NCBI RefSeq assembly: GCF_021602155.1
Contig: NZ_BQHY01000007.1
Span: 280,996 to 344,995, forward strand
DNA from: Pseudomonas parakoreensis
Lineage (GTDB): Bacteria > Pseudomonadota > Gammaproteobacteria > Pseudomonadales > Pseudomonadaceae
Reading direction: 5' to 3'
Length of the DNA stretch: 64,000 bases
The number at the start of each line of letters is the position of its first letter. Within the stretch, counting starts at the first letter, position 1. Both the position numbers and the translations under genes were made by a program. Below, piece by piece: positions 45,299 through 53,855 of this stretch. The notes beneath the pieces were generated by a model, which was not told where the DNA came from, made no database searches, and worked only from the letters and a program-made list of their open reading frames with translations.

Positions 45299-45707
45299 GT
45301 TTGCGCGTCTTGATTTCGATGAAAGGGCACGCGGCTACGGGCTTCGCAGCGCGGGTGTCCGCAAAAAGGCGCGGTCGTGGCGGTTGCCTGTGCGAACGGC
45401 CTGCATCTCTATAGGACGGATGAGCCGGACAAATCCCGATGGCTGATATGAAAGTAAATGTTTCGCACTTCGCAGGGGGCGACGACATCCCCCTGTAGGA
45501 GCTGCGGCACGCTGCGATCTTTTGATCTTGATCTTTAAACAACAGATCAAAAGATCGCAGCCTCGTTGCACTCGACTGCTCCTACAGGATTTTTGCGGGC
45601 AGGCGATCAAACACGCTTCATGAATGCCGCTCTCACTGCCTGCCAATTGATGCGATCAAGGCGCTCCCTATGATGGAAAGCACTGGATTTCCCGAGTGAG
45701 CCCCCTG
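45299..45707. other. Intergenic region between fpvG and the leuC-like gene
   Basis: About 410 bases. It contains a REP doublet (45492-45588) and must hold the fpvG promoter. No TAAAT-N16-CGT box was found on the minus strand here, and no convincing Fur box. The 110 bases before the leuC-like gene show no clear promoter to me. Confidence 0.55.
45492..45588. repeat. REP doublet (REPIN), TGTAGGAGCTGC family, degenerate
   Basis: Left arm CCTGTAGGAGCTGCGGCACG; the right arm keeps AGATCAAAAGATCGCAGCC and CTGCTCCTACAGG but carries an insertion (TCGTTGCACTCGA) in place of the normal stem tip. Confidence 0.82.
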
Positions 45708-47126
45708 ATGAGCCCCAGAACCCTCTACGACAAACACATCGATTCGCACACCGTGTGCCGCCTCGACGATCAGGGCCATGTGCTGCTGTATATCGATCGC
45801 CAGGTGATCAACGAATACACCAGCCCGCAGGCGTTCAGCGGTCTGCGCGCCGCCGGGCGCAAGGTCTGGCGGCCGGGCACGGCGCTGGCGGTGGTCGATC
45901 ACGTCAATCCGACCACGCCGCAACGGGTGGCGGCGATGCCCGATGCCGGCGGTGCGCGGCAGGTGTCGTATCTGGCGGAAAACTGCCGGGACTTCGGCAT
46001 CGAACTGCTGGATATCCTCGACAAACGTCAGGGCATCGAGCATGTGATCGCCCCGGAGCAGGGCTTCATTCTGCCGGGCATGGTCATCGCCGCGGGCGAC
46101 AGCCACACCACCACCTACGGTGCGCTGGGGGCGTTCGGGTTTGGCATTGGCACCTCGGAAATCGAGCACCTGCTGGCCTCACAAACGCTGGTCTACAAAC
46201 GCCTGAAAAGCCTGCGCGTGACGGTGGAGGGCGAGCTGGCACCGGGGCTGACGTCCAAGGATGTGATCATGGCGCTGATCGGCCGCATCGGTGCGTCGGG
46301 TGCCACGGGTTATGCCATTGAATTCTGCGGTTCGACCATCGAAGCCCTCAGCGTCGAAGCGCGGATGACCATTTGCAACATGGCGGTCGAAGCCGGTGCA
46401 CGCGGTGCATTCATGGCGCCGGACGAAAAAGTCTTTGCTTATCTCAACGGCAAACCCCGCGCACCGCAAGGCGAACGCTGGGCGCGCGGCGTGGAAAAAT
46501 GGCGTGAACTGCGCAGCGATCCCGGTGCGGTGTTCGACCGCGAAATCCACCTCGACGCCACTCTGCTGGAACCGATGGTCACTTGGGGTACCAGCCCGGA
46601 TCAGGCGGCGCCGATCGGCGCGCAGGTGCCGGACCCGCAAAGCATCGACGATCCGATCCTGCGTCAGGACATGCGCCGCGCCCTGCACTACATGGGCCTG
46701 GAGCCGGGCATGGCGCTGCGCGATATTGTCATCAGTCACGCGTTTATCGGCTCCTGCACCAACGCGCGGATCGAGGATCTGCGTGACGCCGCCAGCGTTG
46801 TGCGCGGGCGGCGGGTGGCCGGGCATGTGCGGGCGATGATCGTGCCCGGTTCCAGCGAAGTGCGCGCTCAGGCCGAGGCTGAAGGGCTGGCGCAGATCTT
46901 TATCGACGCCGGGTTTGAATGGCGTCAGTCCGGTTGCTCGATGTGCCTGGCGATGAACGATGACGTGCTCGCGCCCGGCGACCGTTGCGCCTCCAGCACC
47001 AACCGCAATTTCGAAGGCCGCCAGGGTGCCGGGGCGCGTACGCACCTGATGAGCCCGGCGATGGTCGCCGCCGCCGCGATCAGCGGCCACCTCACCGACA
47101 TCCGCCACTTTGGAGAACGTCCATGA
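45708..47126 (+). CDS. 3-isopropylmalate dehydratase-like large subunit (LeuC paralogue)
   Basis: 472-residue aconitase-family large subunit with GDSHTTTYGALGAFGFGIGT, the iron-sulfur cysteines in SCTNARIEDL and GCSMCLAMN, and SSTNRNFEGRQG near the end. It would pair with the next gene to form a hydro-lyase acting on isopropylmalate, citramalate, homoaconitate or similar. In Pseudomonas the leucine leuCD genes normally sit with leuB, which is absent here, so this is probably a second set with another substrate (inference). ATG 45708 follows GAGTGAG; an in-frame GTG at 45696 is less likely. Confidence 0.88.
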   Translation: MSPRTLYDKHIDSHTVCRLDDQGHVLLYIDRQVINEYTSPQAFSGLRAAGRKVWRPGTALAVVDHVNPTTPQRVAAMPDAGGARQVSYLAENCRDFGIELLDILDKRQGIEHVIAPEQGFILPGMVIAAGDSHTTTYGALGAFGFGIGTSEIEHLLASQTLVYKRLKSLRVTVEGELAPGLTSKDVIMALIGRIGASGATGYAIEFCGSTIEALSVEARMTICNMAVEAGARGAFMAPDEKVFAYLNGKPRAPQGERWARGVEKWRELRSDPGAVFDREIHLDATLLEPMVTWGTSPDQAAPIGAQVPDPQSIDDPILRQDMRRALHYMGLEPGMALRDIVISHAFIGSCTNARIEDLRDAASVVRGRRVAGHVRAMIVPGSSEVRAQAEAEGLAQIFIDAGFEWRQSGCSMCLAMNDDVLAPGDRCASSTNRNFEGRQGAGARTHLMSPAMVAAAAISGHLTDIRHFGERP

Positions 47127-47737
47127 GTCTGCAACCCTTCACGCAAGTCAGCGGCCAGGCCGCGCCGCTGCTCGCGGCCAACGTCGACACTGACGTGATC
47201 ATGCCCAAGCAGTTTCTCAAGGGGATCGACCGTCAGGGACTGGATCGTGGGCTGTTTTTCGATCTGCGCTTTCTCGCCGACGGTACGCCCAACCCGGAAT
47301 TCGTGTTGAACCAGCTAGCCTGGCAGGGCGCGAGTTTTCTGGTGGTCGGGGCGAATTTCGGCTGCGGTTCCAGCCGCGAACACGCGGTGTGGGGGCTGCA
47401 GCAAATGGGCATTCGCGCGCTGATCGGCAGCCGTTTCGCCGGGATCTTCTTCGACAACTGCCAGCGCAACGGGGTGTTGCTGATCACGCTGGATGAGGCG
47501 CAGGTGCAGCGTATTGGCCGGTTGGTGAGTCAGCCTGAAACGGCGCAGATCAGTGTGGATCTGGAGACGCAGCAGATTCGTCTGGCGGACGGTGAAGTCA
47601 TCGATTTCCAGATTGACGGCTTGCGCAAGACCGCGCTGTTGCTGGGGCTGGATGCGATTGGCAGTACCTTGCAGCGACAAGCGCAGATCGAGGCGTTCGA
47701 GCGCGAACACCTGGCCGCCAACCCATGGCTGGCCTGA
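47123..47737 (+). CDS. 3-isopropylmalate dehydratase-like small subunit (LeuD paralogue)
   Basis: 204-residue swivelling-domain subunit with NVDTDVIMPKQFLKGI and GANFGCGSSREHAVWGL. Its ATG overlaps the stop of the large subunit (ATGA), so the two are co-translated and form a heterodimer. The substrate is as uncertain as for the large subunit. It is followed by a REP doublet and the convergent LysR gene. Confidence 0.88.
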   Translation: MSLQPFTQVSGQAAPLLAANVDTDVIMPKQFLKGIDRQGLDRGLFFDLRFLADGTPNPEFVLNQLAWQGASFLVVGANFGCGSSREHAVWGLQQMGIRALIGSRFAGIFFDNCQRNGVLLITLDEAQVQRIGRLVSQPETAQISVDLETQQIRLADGEVIDFQIDGLRKTALLLGLDAIGSTLQRQAQIEAFEREHLAANPWLA

Positions 47738-47751
47738 CACCCCTTTGACCC

Positions 47752-47844
47752 CGTGGGAGCTGGCTTGCCAGCGATGAGGCCAGCACATCCAGCATTTATA
47801 TTGGCTGAGCTGACGCCTTCGCTGGCAAGCCAGCTCCCACAGGG
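47752..47844. repeat. REP doublet (REPIN), GGAGCTGGCTTGCCAGCGATG family
   Basis: Arms GTGGGAGCTGGCTTGCCAGC and its reverse complement, with a loop of about 35 bases, between convergent leuD-like and LysR genes. Confidence 0.9.
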
Positions 47845-47860
47845 TTTTGTGGTGTTTGGG

Positions 47861-48775
47861 CTAGAGAGAAAGATCCTTGAAATGCCCCTGCAAAAACTCC
47901 ACACACGCCCGCAGCTTTCCGGAGTTGGCCAGCCGCGTCGGGTACACCGCCCAGACATTGGCGCTCTGGCTGTAATCGGCCAGCACCGGCAGCAGTCGGC
48001 CCTGTTCCAGCAACGGTTTCACATCCCACAATGAGCGCAGCAACACCCCGCGTCCGTCGAGCGCCCATTGCAGGACGATCTCGCCGTTGTTGGACGACAG
48101 CGGCCCACTGACGCGCACGCTTTCCTGCGTGCCGTCACGATCCAGATGCCAGATGCCGAACGCGTTGTCGCGCTCCTTGATCACCAGACAATCGTGTTGT
48201 TGCAGATCGTCCAGGGTCTGCGGTGTACCTCGGCGTTCAAGGTATCCGGGCGCAGCGCACAGCACCCGGCGGTTGCTCACCAGTTGCCGGCCGATGTGCT
48301 GACCGGGCAGGTCGTCGCCGACGCGGATTTCCAGATCGAAACCTTCATTGACGATGTCCACCGCGCGGTCGAACAGGTCCAGGCGAATCTGCAATTGCGG
48401 GTGCCGTTCCGCCAGCAGCGAAACCGCAGGCGCCACATGGTTGCGGCCGAAACCGAAACTGCTGCAGATGTGCAGGCGTCCGCGTGGGCTGTCGTGGGCG
48501 TCGGCCAGATCGTCGTGCAGTTGCTGGAAATCATCGAGGATGCGCAAAGCCCAGCGCTGCACGCGCTCGCCGTCCTCGGTCAGCGACACGCGGCGACTGG
48601 TGCGGTGCAGCAGGCGGGTGCCGAGGGTCGATTCGAGAATCTGGATGCGTTTGCTGACGTAGGCCGGGCTCAGGCCCAGCTCATCGGCGGCGGCTGCGAA
48701 GCCGTTCTTGCGGATCACGGTCAGCAGCACCCGCAGGTCTTCGGGCAGGGGCACGGGGTCTTGGTTCCGGGACAT
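47861..48775 (-). CDS. LysR-family transcriptional regulator
   Basis: 304 residues: N-terminal winged HTH (LLTVIRKNGFAAAADELGLSPAYVSKRI) and a substrate-binding domain (GRLHICSSFGFGRNHVAPAV). Sequence style is that of the DmlR/YafC-like group. It is convergent to the LeuCD-like pair and downstream of the dehalogenase-like gene on the same strand; either could be the target, and neither is shown. Start 48775 (MSRNQ) gives the family's usual N-terminus; the longer frame overlaps the hydrolase. Confidence 0.86.
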   Translation of the reverse strand: MSRNQDPVPLPEDLRVLLTVIRKNGFAAAADELGLSPAYVSKRIQILESTLGTRLLHRTSRRVSLTEDGERVQRWALRILDDFQQLHDDLADAHDSPRGRLHICSSFGFGRNHVAPAVSLLAERHPQLQIRLDLFDRAVDIVNEGFDLEIRVGDDLPGQHIGRQLVSNRRVLCAAPGYLERRGTPQTLDDLQQHDCLVIKERDNAFGIWHLDRDGTQESVRVSGPLSSNNGEIVLQWALDGRGVLLRSLWDVKPLLEQGRLLPVLADYSQSANVWAVYPTRLANSGKLRACVEFLQGHFKDLSL

Positions 48776-48834
48776 GTGGGGGCGGGCACTGGCGGCACAA
48801 GCCGCCAGCATAGCATCGGTGGGGAACGCTCGAT

Positions 48835-49710
48835 TCAGCGCAGGAAATCCAGCGCTTCGGCGAGCAACAGTTCGGGCACTTCTTCGGCCAGATAATGCCC
48901 GGCCGGCAGCGCCTTGCCACTGACGTTGGTTGCCACGTGCTGCCATTCCTTGAGCGGGTCGAAGCAGCGCCCGACCGTGCCTTGCGCGCCCCACAGCACC
49001 CGCAGCGGCAGGTCAAGATGATGGCCGGCAGCGATGTCGGCCCGGTCATGTTCCAGGTCGATGCTGGCGCTGGCGCGGTAGTCCTCGCAAATGCCTCGGG
49101 CGCTGCCGGGACGTTGCAGACAACGCAGGTATTCGCTGAACGCTGGCCCGGTAAACGGCGTGAGCCCGGCGCTGCGGCTGCCCATGACGCTGCGCAGATA
49201 GCCTTCGGGATCGGCTTCGATCAGGGTTTCCGGCAACGGCGCCGGGCGGATCAGGAAGAACCAGTGCCAATAGGCGCGGGCAAAGGCCTCGTTGGTCTGC
49301 GTGTACATCGCCAGGGTCGGGGCGATGTCCAGCAGCATCATCCGTTGCACCGCAGCGCGGTGGTCGAGGGCCAGGCGATGGGCGACCCGCGCGCCACGGT
49401 CGTGGGCCAGCACCGAAAACTGTTCAAAGCCCAGCGCCTGCATCAACTCGAGGTTGTCCCTGGCCATTTCGCGTTTTGAGTAATGACGATGCTGTTCATC
49501 GGCAGCCGGCCGGGCGCTGTCGCCGTATCCGCGCAGGTCGGCGGCGACCACGGTGAAATGCTCCGCCAACTGCTCGGCAATCTTGTGCCAGATCACATGG
49601 GTCTGCGGGTGTCCGTGCAACAGCAACAGGCCCGGGCCGCTGCCGCCGAGGCGGTAGGCGATGTCGACACCGTTGAGGTGGCGCTGGTCTTTGCTGAATC
49701 CGGCAAACAT
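48835..49710 (-). CDS. Haloacetate dehalogenase-like alpha/beta hydrolase
   Basis: 291 residues. The fluoroacetate dehalogenase signature is present: LLLHGHPQTHVIWHKIA, nucleophile Asp with Arg in LAHDRGARVAHR, the halide-site stretch YWHWFFLIRPAPLPE and a C-terminal His in LPAGHYLAEE. Family members hydrolyse haloacetates, though many homologues have unknown esterase substrates. Last ~60 bases separate it from the LysR gene. Confidence 0.83.
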   Translation of the reverse strand: MFAGFSKDQRHLNGVDIAYRLGGSGPGLLLLHGHPQTHVIWHKIAEQLAEHFTVVAADLRGYGDSARPAADEQHRHYSKREMARDNLELMQALGFEQFSVLAHDRGARVAHRLALDHRAAVQRMMLLDIAPTLAMYTQTNEAFARAYWHWFFLIRPAPLPETLIEADPEGYLRSVMGSRSAGLTPFTGPAFSEYLRCLQRPGSARGICEDYRASASIDLEHDRADIAAGHHLDLPLRVLWGAQGTVGRCFDPLKEWQHVATNVSGKALPAGHYLAEEVPELLLAEALDFLR

Positions 49711-49821
49711 CGGGCTGATCCTTGTTCAGGTGCTTGTAGGGTGCATCCTGAAAGTCTCTGGCATGCGGGGCAAGGGGTGAAGCGTGGTGTGGTGGTTCAT
49801 GAAGTGTGATGTGTGTCGCCA

Positions 49822-49935
49822 GGGCTGGCCCCTTCGCGGGCAAGCCCGCTCCCACAGTGTTTTTCTGTGTGACACCAATCGTGTAAACACCAAAGATCTC
49901 TGTGGGAGCGGGCTTGCCCGCGAAGAGGCCAGCCC
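49822..49935. repeat. REP doublet (REPIN), GGAGCGGGCTTGCCCGCGAAG family
   Basis: Arms extend to GGGCTGGCCCCTTCGCGGGC at the left and the mirrored form at the right, about 35 bases each, with a 43-base loop. It lies between the dehalogenase-like and VOC genes. Confidence 0.9.
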
Positions 49936-49949
49936 AGCCCCTGAAAATC

Positions 49950-50408
49950 TCAACCCTGCTGAAACATCTCCATCGCCCGCTGCCTGATCTGCTCCTCGGT
50001 CAGATCCTCCTTGCGCGTCGCCAGAAACCACAGATGCCCATAAGGATCTTTCAGCGTCCCGCTGCGATCACCATAAAACTGATCCTTGACCTCGGACACC
50101 GCTTGCGCCCCGGCCTCCAGTGCCCGCTGAAAGGATTTGTCGACATCGGTGACATACAGATGCAGACCGACCGACACGGCATGGTCCGGGCCGCTCAATG
50201 GCCCTTGATCGCACGGTGTGCCGAGCATGATCGCGCTGTCGCCAATGCGCAGCTCGGCGTGGCCGATACGGCCGTCCGGCATGTCCAGGCGCATGACCAC
50301 CGTGGCGCCGAAGGCTTTTTTATAGAATTCGATGGCCTCGGCAGCCTCGAGGATGCCGAGGTACGGGGTAATGCTGTGATACCCCTCGGGAATGGGTTTG
50401 ACGCTCAT
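49950..50408 (-). CDS. VOC (glyoxalase/PhnB-like) family protein
   Basis: 152 residues with paired beta-alpha-beta-beta-beta units (GYHSITPYLGILEAAEAIEFYKK; IGHAELRIGDS; LHLYVTDVDKSFQ; GTLKDPYGHLW). It matches the PhnB-like glyoxalase/bleomycin-resistance family. Metal ligands of true glyoxalases are only partly present. Function unknown. It lies downstream of soxR on the same strand, 104 bases away. Confidence 0.82.
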   Translation of the reverse strand: MSVKPIPEGYHSITPYLGILEAAEAIEFYKKAFGATVVMRLDMPDGRIGHAELRIGDSAIMLGTPCDQGPLSGPDHAVSVGLHLYVTDVDKSFQRALEAGAQAVSEVKDQFYGDRSGTLKDPYGHLWFLATRKEDLTEEQIRQRAMEMFQQG

Positions 50409-50512
50409 GACGTTCTCCCTGTTCTTTGTTTTGCGAGGTAGGGCTCCACCGGATTTGTGGAAAATTCACTATAGAACTGTCTGCGCGGGCAGAATTTTTC
50501 CCCGACGAGCCG

Positions 50513-50962
50513 TCAGCCGAGAAAGTGCGCCCCCGGCCCTTTCTCACCGAGCACATCGCCCTGGTTGCGCAACGGGCAAGCTTCCATCGACAGACAGCCG
50601 CAGCCGATGCAGCCGGTAAGCCGGTCACGCAACAGGGTCAGCTGATTAATCCGTTCATCCAGCTCGCAGCGCCATTGCTCGGAGAGGATTTTCCAGTCCG
50701 CTGCGGTTGGTGCGCGGTCGTCGGGGAGTCTCTTCAGCGCCTCGCCAATCTCCGCCAGCGGAATACCCAGGCGTTGCGCGACCTTGATCAACGCTACTCG
50801 GCGCAAGACCGCCCGTGGATAACGGCGCTGATTGCCGGCATTGCGCTGGCTCTTGATCAGGCCTTTGGCTTCATAAAAGTGCAGGGCAGTGACCGCGACA
50901 CCGCTGCGCGCGGCGACTTCGCCGACCGTGAGCTGTTTGTGCAGGTTTTCCGGAGTGATCAT
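50513..50962 (-). CDS. soxR: Redox-sensitive regulator SoxR
   Basis: 149-residue MerR-family protein: HTH ([26 protein letters not shown]), coiled-coil dimerisation helix, and the SoxR-specific [2Fe-2S] cysteine cluster [12 protein letters not shown]. In pseudomonads SoxR answers redox-active compounds such as phenazines and quinones rather than running a SoxS cascade. It is divergent from a monooxygenase-like gene with a SoxR box and stretched promoter between them. Confidence 0.94.
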   Translation of the reverse strand: MITPENLHKQLTVGEVAARSGVAVTALHFYEAKGLIKSQRNAGNQRRYPRAVLRRVALIKVAQRLGIPLAEIGEALKRLPDDRAPTAADWKILSEQWRCELDERINQLTLLRDRLTGCIGCGCLSMEACPLRNQGDVLGEKGPGAHFLG

Positions 50963-50976
50963 TTTGCAAAGGACTC

Positions 50977-51007
50977 TTGACCTTGACTTAACTAGAGGTT
51001 TTACCCT
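50977..51007 (+). promoter_or_regulatory. SoxR-regulated promoter with 19-base spacer
   Basis: -35 TTGACC (50977-50982) and -10 TACCCT (51002-51007) are 19 bases apart, the overlong spacing typical of MerR-family activation. The spacer holds CCTTGACTTAACTAGAGG (50981-50998), close to the SoxR box consensus CCTCAAGTTAACTTGAGG. Confidence 0.82.
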
Positions 51008-51054
51008 GCAGGTCTTCGAGTCGCAAGACTCGGCTTAATCAGTGGGGACTTCTC

Positions 51055-51420
51055 ATGCAAACCTCAGCGAAAAATCGCAGTTTTACCCAATTGATCGAAT
51101 TCGAGATCGAGCCGCGTCAGCAGCCGGCATTGGTTTCGGCGCTGTCGCAGCAGAGCGAACATCTGGCGCAGCGCTACGCAGGCTTCGTCAGCGCCAGCGT
51201 CCAGGTCAGCGACGACGGTCGGCGGGTGCTGAGCTTGCTACAATGGCAAAGCCGCGAAGCCGGGGAGGCGGCGTTCTGTCGCTATGAAAGCGGCGAGCAG
51301 GATTTCTGGCAGCTGATCCGCGCCCATCAGGCGAAAACCGTGACCTTCAATTCATTTCAGGTGTTGAGCAGCATCGCCCGCAGCCATGACGATGCGCTGC
51401 ACTGCAACCTGGTCGGCTAG
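51055..51420 (+). CDS. Antibiotic biosynthesis monooxygenase (ABM) domain protein, SoxR target
   Basis: 121 residues with one ferredoxin-like ABM fold (FTQLIEFEIEPRQQPALVSAL; VSASVQVSDDGRRVLSLLQW). It resembles the small protein beside soxR in P. aeruginosa (PA2274), one of the few genes under SoxR control there. It probably acts on redox-cycling quinones or phenazines (inference). Its stop codon overlaps the stop of the convergent sfnR gene. Confidence 0.82.
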   Translation: MQTSAKNRSFTQLIEFEIEPRQQPALVSALSQQSEHLAQRYAGFVSASVQVSDDGRRVLSLLQWQSREAGEAAFCRYESGEQDFWQLIRAHQAKTVTFNSFQVLSSIARSHDDALHCNLVG

Positions 51421-52520
51421 ATCGACAACTGGATCAGGCGTTCACCGCGCAGGTTCTCCGTGAGCCGCCGCTTGTTCACCGCCAGTTCGCCGATCTTGAT
51501 CAGCCGTGTGCGCGTGACGTTGCGGCTCAGACCGAGCAGCGCGGCGGTGTGCACCTGGTTGTAATGGCAGAAGCGATAGGCGGCGCGCAGCAAGGCGTCT
51601 TCGACCTTTTCGTGGAGGGCGCCGGCCTGTTGCTCGAAGAGCTTTTGAAAGGCCCGTTCCAGCAACGCTTCCGGTGAATCGTCGGCGCCTGACTGCTGAT
51701 CGTCCGCGCGCTCGATGCGCAGGTTCGACAGGCGCAGATCATCGCGCTCGATCACGCCATTGCGGCAGATCAACAGGGTGTGATGGATGACGTTTTCCAG
51801 TTCGCGGATGTTCCCTGGCCAACTGTAGCTGCGCAGTTTCTGTTCGGCACCGGGGCTGATGCTGACCCGTCCGTAACCCAGGCGCTGGCTGTAGGCCTCG
51901 ATGAAATGCCGGGTCAGCGGCAGGATGTCGCCGGGCCGTTCGCGCAGCGGACTGAGTTCCAGATTGACCACGTTCAACCGGTAGAACAGGTCTTCGCGGA
52001 AGTTGCCGGCATTGATCGCTTTCTCCAGTTGCACGTTGGTCGCGGCCAGCACCCGCACATCGATCGGAATGCTTTTGCGCGAACCGAGGCGCACCACTTC
52101 GCGTTCCTGCAACACCCGCAGCAACTTGACCTGAATCGCCATCGGCAAATCGCCGATTTCGTCGAGGAACAAAGTGCCGCCGTCCGCCTCTTCGAACCAG
52201 CCGGCCTTGGCGCTGAGCGCGCCGGTGAAAGCGCCTTTTTCATGGCCGAACAGCTCGGCTTCCACCAGTGATTCGGAGAAGGCGCCGCAGTTGACTGCGA
52301 CAAACGGCCGATGCCGGCGGTGGCTCAGGTTGTGAATATGCCGCGCCACCAGTTCCTTGCCGGTGCCGGTCTCGCCGATGATCAGCACGCTGGCTTCGCT
52401 CGGCGCGATTTGGTTCAGATGCGCCAGCAAGGCCTGGGATTTCGGGTCTTCGAAGACTTGCGCGGTGGCACGGATCGACGTCGCCAGAGCGGGTGAGGGC
52501 GGAAGGGTCAGCAGTTGCAT
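51417..52520 (-). CDS. sfnR: Sigma-54-dependent activator SfnR
   Basis: 367-residue enhancer-binding protein with no receiver or sensor domain: AAA+ core with Walker A GETGTGKE, the sigma-54 contact loop GAFTGA, Walker [11 protein letters not shown] and [14 protein letters not shown], then a Fis-type HTH near the C-terminus ([18 protein letters not shown]). SfnR proteins activate dimethylsulfone and methanesulfonate genes under sulfate limitation. It is the last gene of msuEDC-sfnR (25 bases after msuC) and a sigma-54 promoter precedes msuE, suggesting positive autoregulation. Confidence 0.9.
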   Translation of the reverse strand: MQLLTLPPSPALATSIRATAQVFEDPKSQALLAHLNQIAPSEASVLIIGETGTGKELVARHIHNLSHRRHRPFVAVNCGAFSESLVEAELFGHEKGAFTGALSAKAGWFEEADGGTLFLDEIGDLPMAIQVKLLRVLQEREVVRLGSRKSIPIDVRVLAATNVQLEKAINAGNFREDLFYRLNVVNLELSPLRERPGDILPLTRHFIEAYSQRLGYGRVSISPGAEQKLRSYSWPGNIRELENVIHHTLLICRNGVIERDDLRLSNLRIERADDQQSGADDSPEALLERAFQKLFEQQAGALHEKVEDALLRAAYRFCHYNQVHTAALLGLSRNVTRTRLIKIGELAVNKRRLTENLRGERLIQLSI

Positions 52521-52545
52521 GGGACTCGCTCCATTAAAGGCAAGA

Positions 52546-53733
52546 TCAGGAATAGAACGTCGGCACCGGCAGCGCCTGGTTCAGCGCCCAGTCGCCCAGC
52601 TCGTGTAGTTTGTAATCGAGCGGGTCGTGCAGAGTCTGCGTGCGCAGGTTGCGCCAGTGTCGGTCGAGACGCAGCGAGGCGTGGGTTGAACGCGCGCCGG
52701 TGACTTCGAACAAACGGCTGCAGATGTCCAGTCCCTGACGACTGGCGGCGACCTTGGCGGTGGCAATCGCCGTGGCCAGATGTCCACGTTCTTCTGCGGT
52801 CAGGTTCGGGCCTTTGGCCCAGGCCTCGTCGAGCAGCGCGGCGGCCCGCTCGACCAGCAGACGAATGCCTTCCAGTGCGACCCAGAACTCGCCGTAATGC
52901 GCGAGCACGTATGGGTCTTCGCGCACGTCGCGGGCGGCGGATTTGTGCCAGAGCCGGGTTTCGCTCAGGGTGTATTGGCGGGCTTCTGCAAAGGCACCTT
53001 CGGCGATCCCGAGAAACAGGTGGGTGAAGGTCAACTGCGCAATCAGCGGACGCAGGCAGGCGAACGGCGTGCTCAACGGGCCTGGATCGAGCAGCAGCTC
53101 GGATTCTTCGACCCGCACCCGTTCGAACGTGGCGCTGCCGCTGTCGGTCTGGCGCTGGCCGATGTTGTTCCAGTCGTCGTGCAGAGTGATGCCGCTGCGA
53201 CCGCTGGGGATCGCCGCGATCAGCAACTTGCCGCCGGCACTTTCGTCGACGGCGGAAGCGATCAACATCTGCGAATCGCTGGCGCCGGAGCAGAAGCTTT
53301 TCTTCCCGGAAAACTCGCGCCAGCCGCCGAAGTCCTTGACCACAGTGCGGGTGTCGAGTGGGTTGAGGGCGTTACCCCAGAACCAGTTCTGCCGCGCGGT
53401 CTGTTCGAACCATGGCTGCCATTGTTCGGGCCGCGAGAACAGGCGCACGGTGGCAAGCATCAGGTGATGAAAGCCGAAGACGTGGGCGATGGAACTGTCG
53501 ACCTTGGCGAACTCGCGCACGACTTGCAGGGTTTCGCTCCATGTCGCGCCGAGGCCGCCGTAACGGTTGGGAATGCTCAGAGCCAGCAGGCCGCTGTCGC
53601 GCAGGGCATCGCGTTCGGCCTTCGGTGTACCGCCGCGCTCGTCACGTTCGACGGCGGTCAGGGCAAATTCGGCGGCCAGTTGGCGCGCGGTCTGCAGCGG
53701 GGAGAGCAGGGTGCTTTGTGGTTTGGCGGTCAC
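52546..53733 (-). CDS. msuC: FMNH2-dependent methanesulfinate monooxygenase MsuC (SfnC-like)
   Basis: 395-residue acyl-CoA-dehydrogenase-fold flavin monooxygenase (LALSIPNRYGGLGATWSETL; FGFHHLMLATVRLF; DDWNNIGQRQTDSG; SRLFEVTGARSTHASLRLDRH). It belongs to the DszC/SfnC/MsuC branch, which uses FMNH2 from a separate reductase (MsuE). In methanesulfonate use it would oxidise methanesulfinate to methanesulfonate before MsuD acts. A REP doublet separates it from msuD. SfnC is the nearest alternative name. Confidence 0.87.
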   Translation of the reverse strand: MTAKPQSTLLSPLQTARQLAAEFALTAVERDERGGTPKAERDALRDSGLLALSIPNRYGGLGATWSETLQVVREFAKVDSSIAHVFGFHHLMLATVRLFSRPEQWQPWFEQTARQNWFWGNALNPLDTRTVVKDFGGWREFSGKKSFCSGASDSQMLIASAVDESAGGKLLIAAIPSGRSGITLHDDWNNIGQRQTDSGSATFERVRVEESELLLDPGPLSTPFACLRPLIAQLTFTHLFLGIAEGAFAEARQYTLSETRLWHKSAARDVREDPYVLAHYGEFWVALEGIRLLVERAAALLDEAWAKGPNLTAEERGHLATAIATAKVAASRQGLDICSRLFEVTGARSTHASLRLDRHWRNLRTQTLHDPLDYKLHELGDWALNQALPVPTFYS

Positions 53734-53762
53734 ACCAAAACTCCTATGTTCTACAACTTCCG

Positions 53763-53847
53763 TGTAGGAGCTGCCGAAGGCTGCGATCTGTTGATTTGAT
53801 TTTTACAAGCAAGATCAACAGATCGCAGCCTTCGGCAGCTCCTACAG
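53763..53847. repeat. REP doublet (REPIN), TGTAGGAGCTGC family, inside the msu operon
   Basis: TGTAGGAGCTGCCGAAGGCT and its exact mirror with CTGTTGAT/ATCAACAG inner extensions, between msuD and msuC. It could uncouple msuC-sfnR levels from msuED. Confidence 0.9.
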
Positions 53848-53855
53848 TGGACGTT

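Noticed and set aside
45299-45480. PvdS box or Fur box for fpvG
   Set aside because: No ACG-N16-ATTTA pattern is present on the plus strand, and the ATTTG...CGTCC stretch near 45416-45440 has wrong spacing. A Fur-like GATATGAAAGTAAATG segment is too weak to call.
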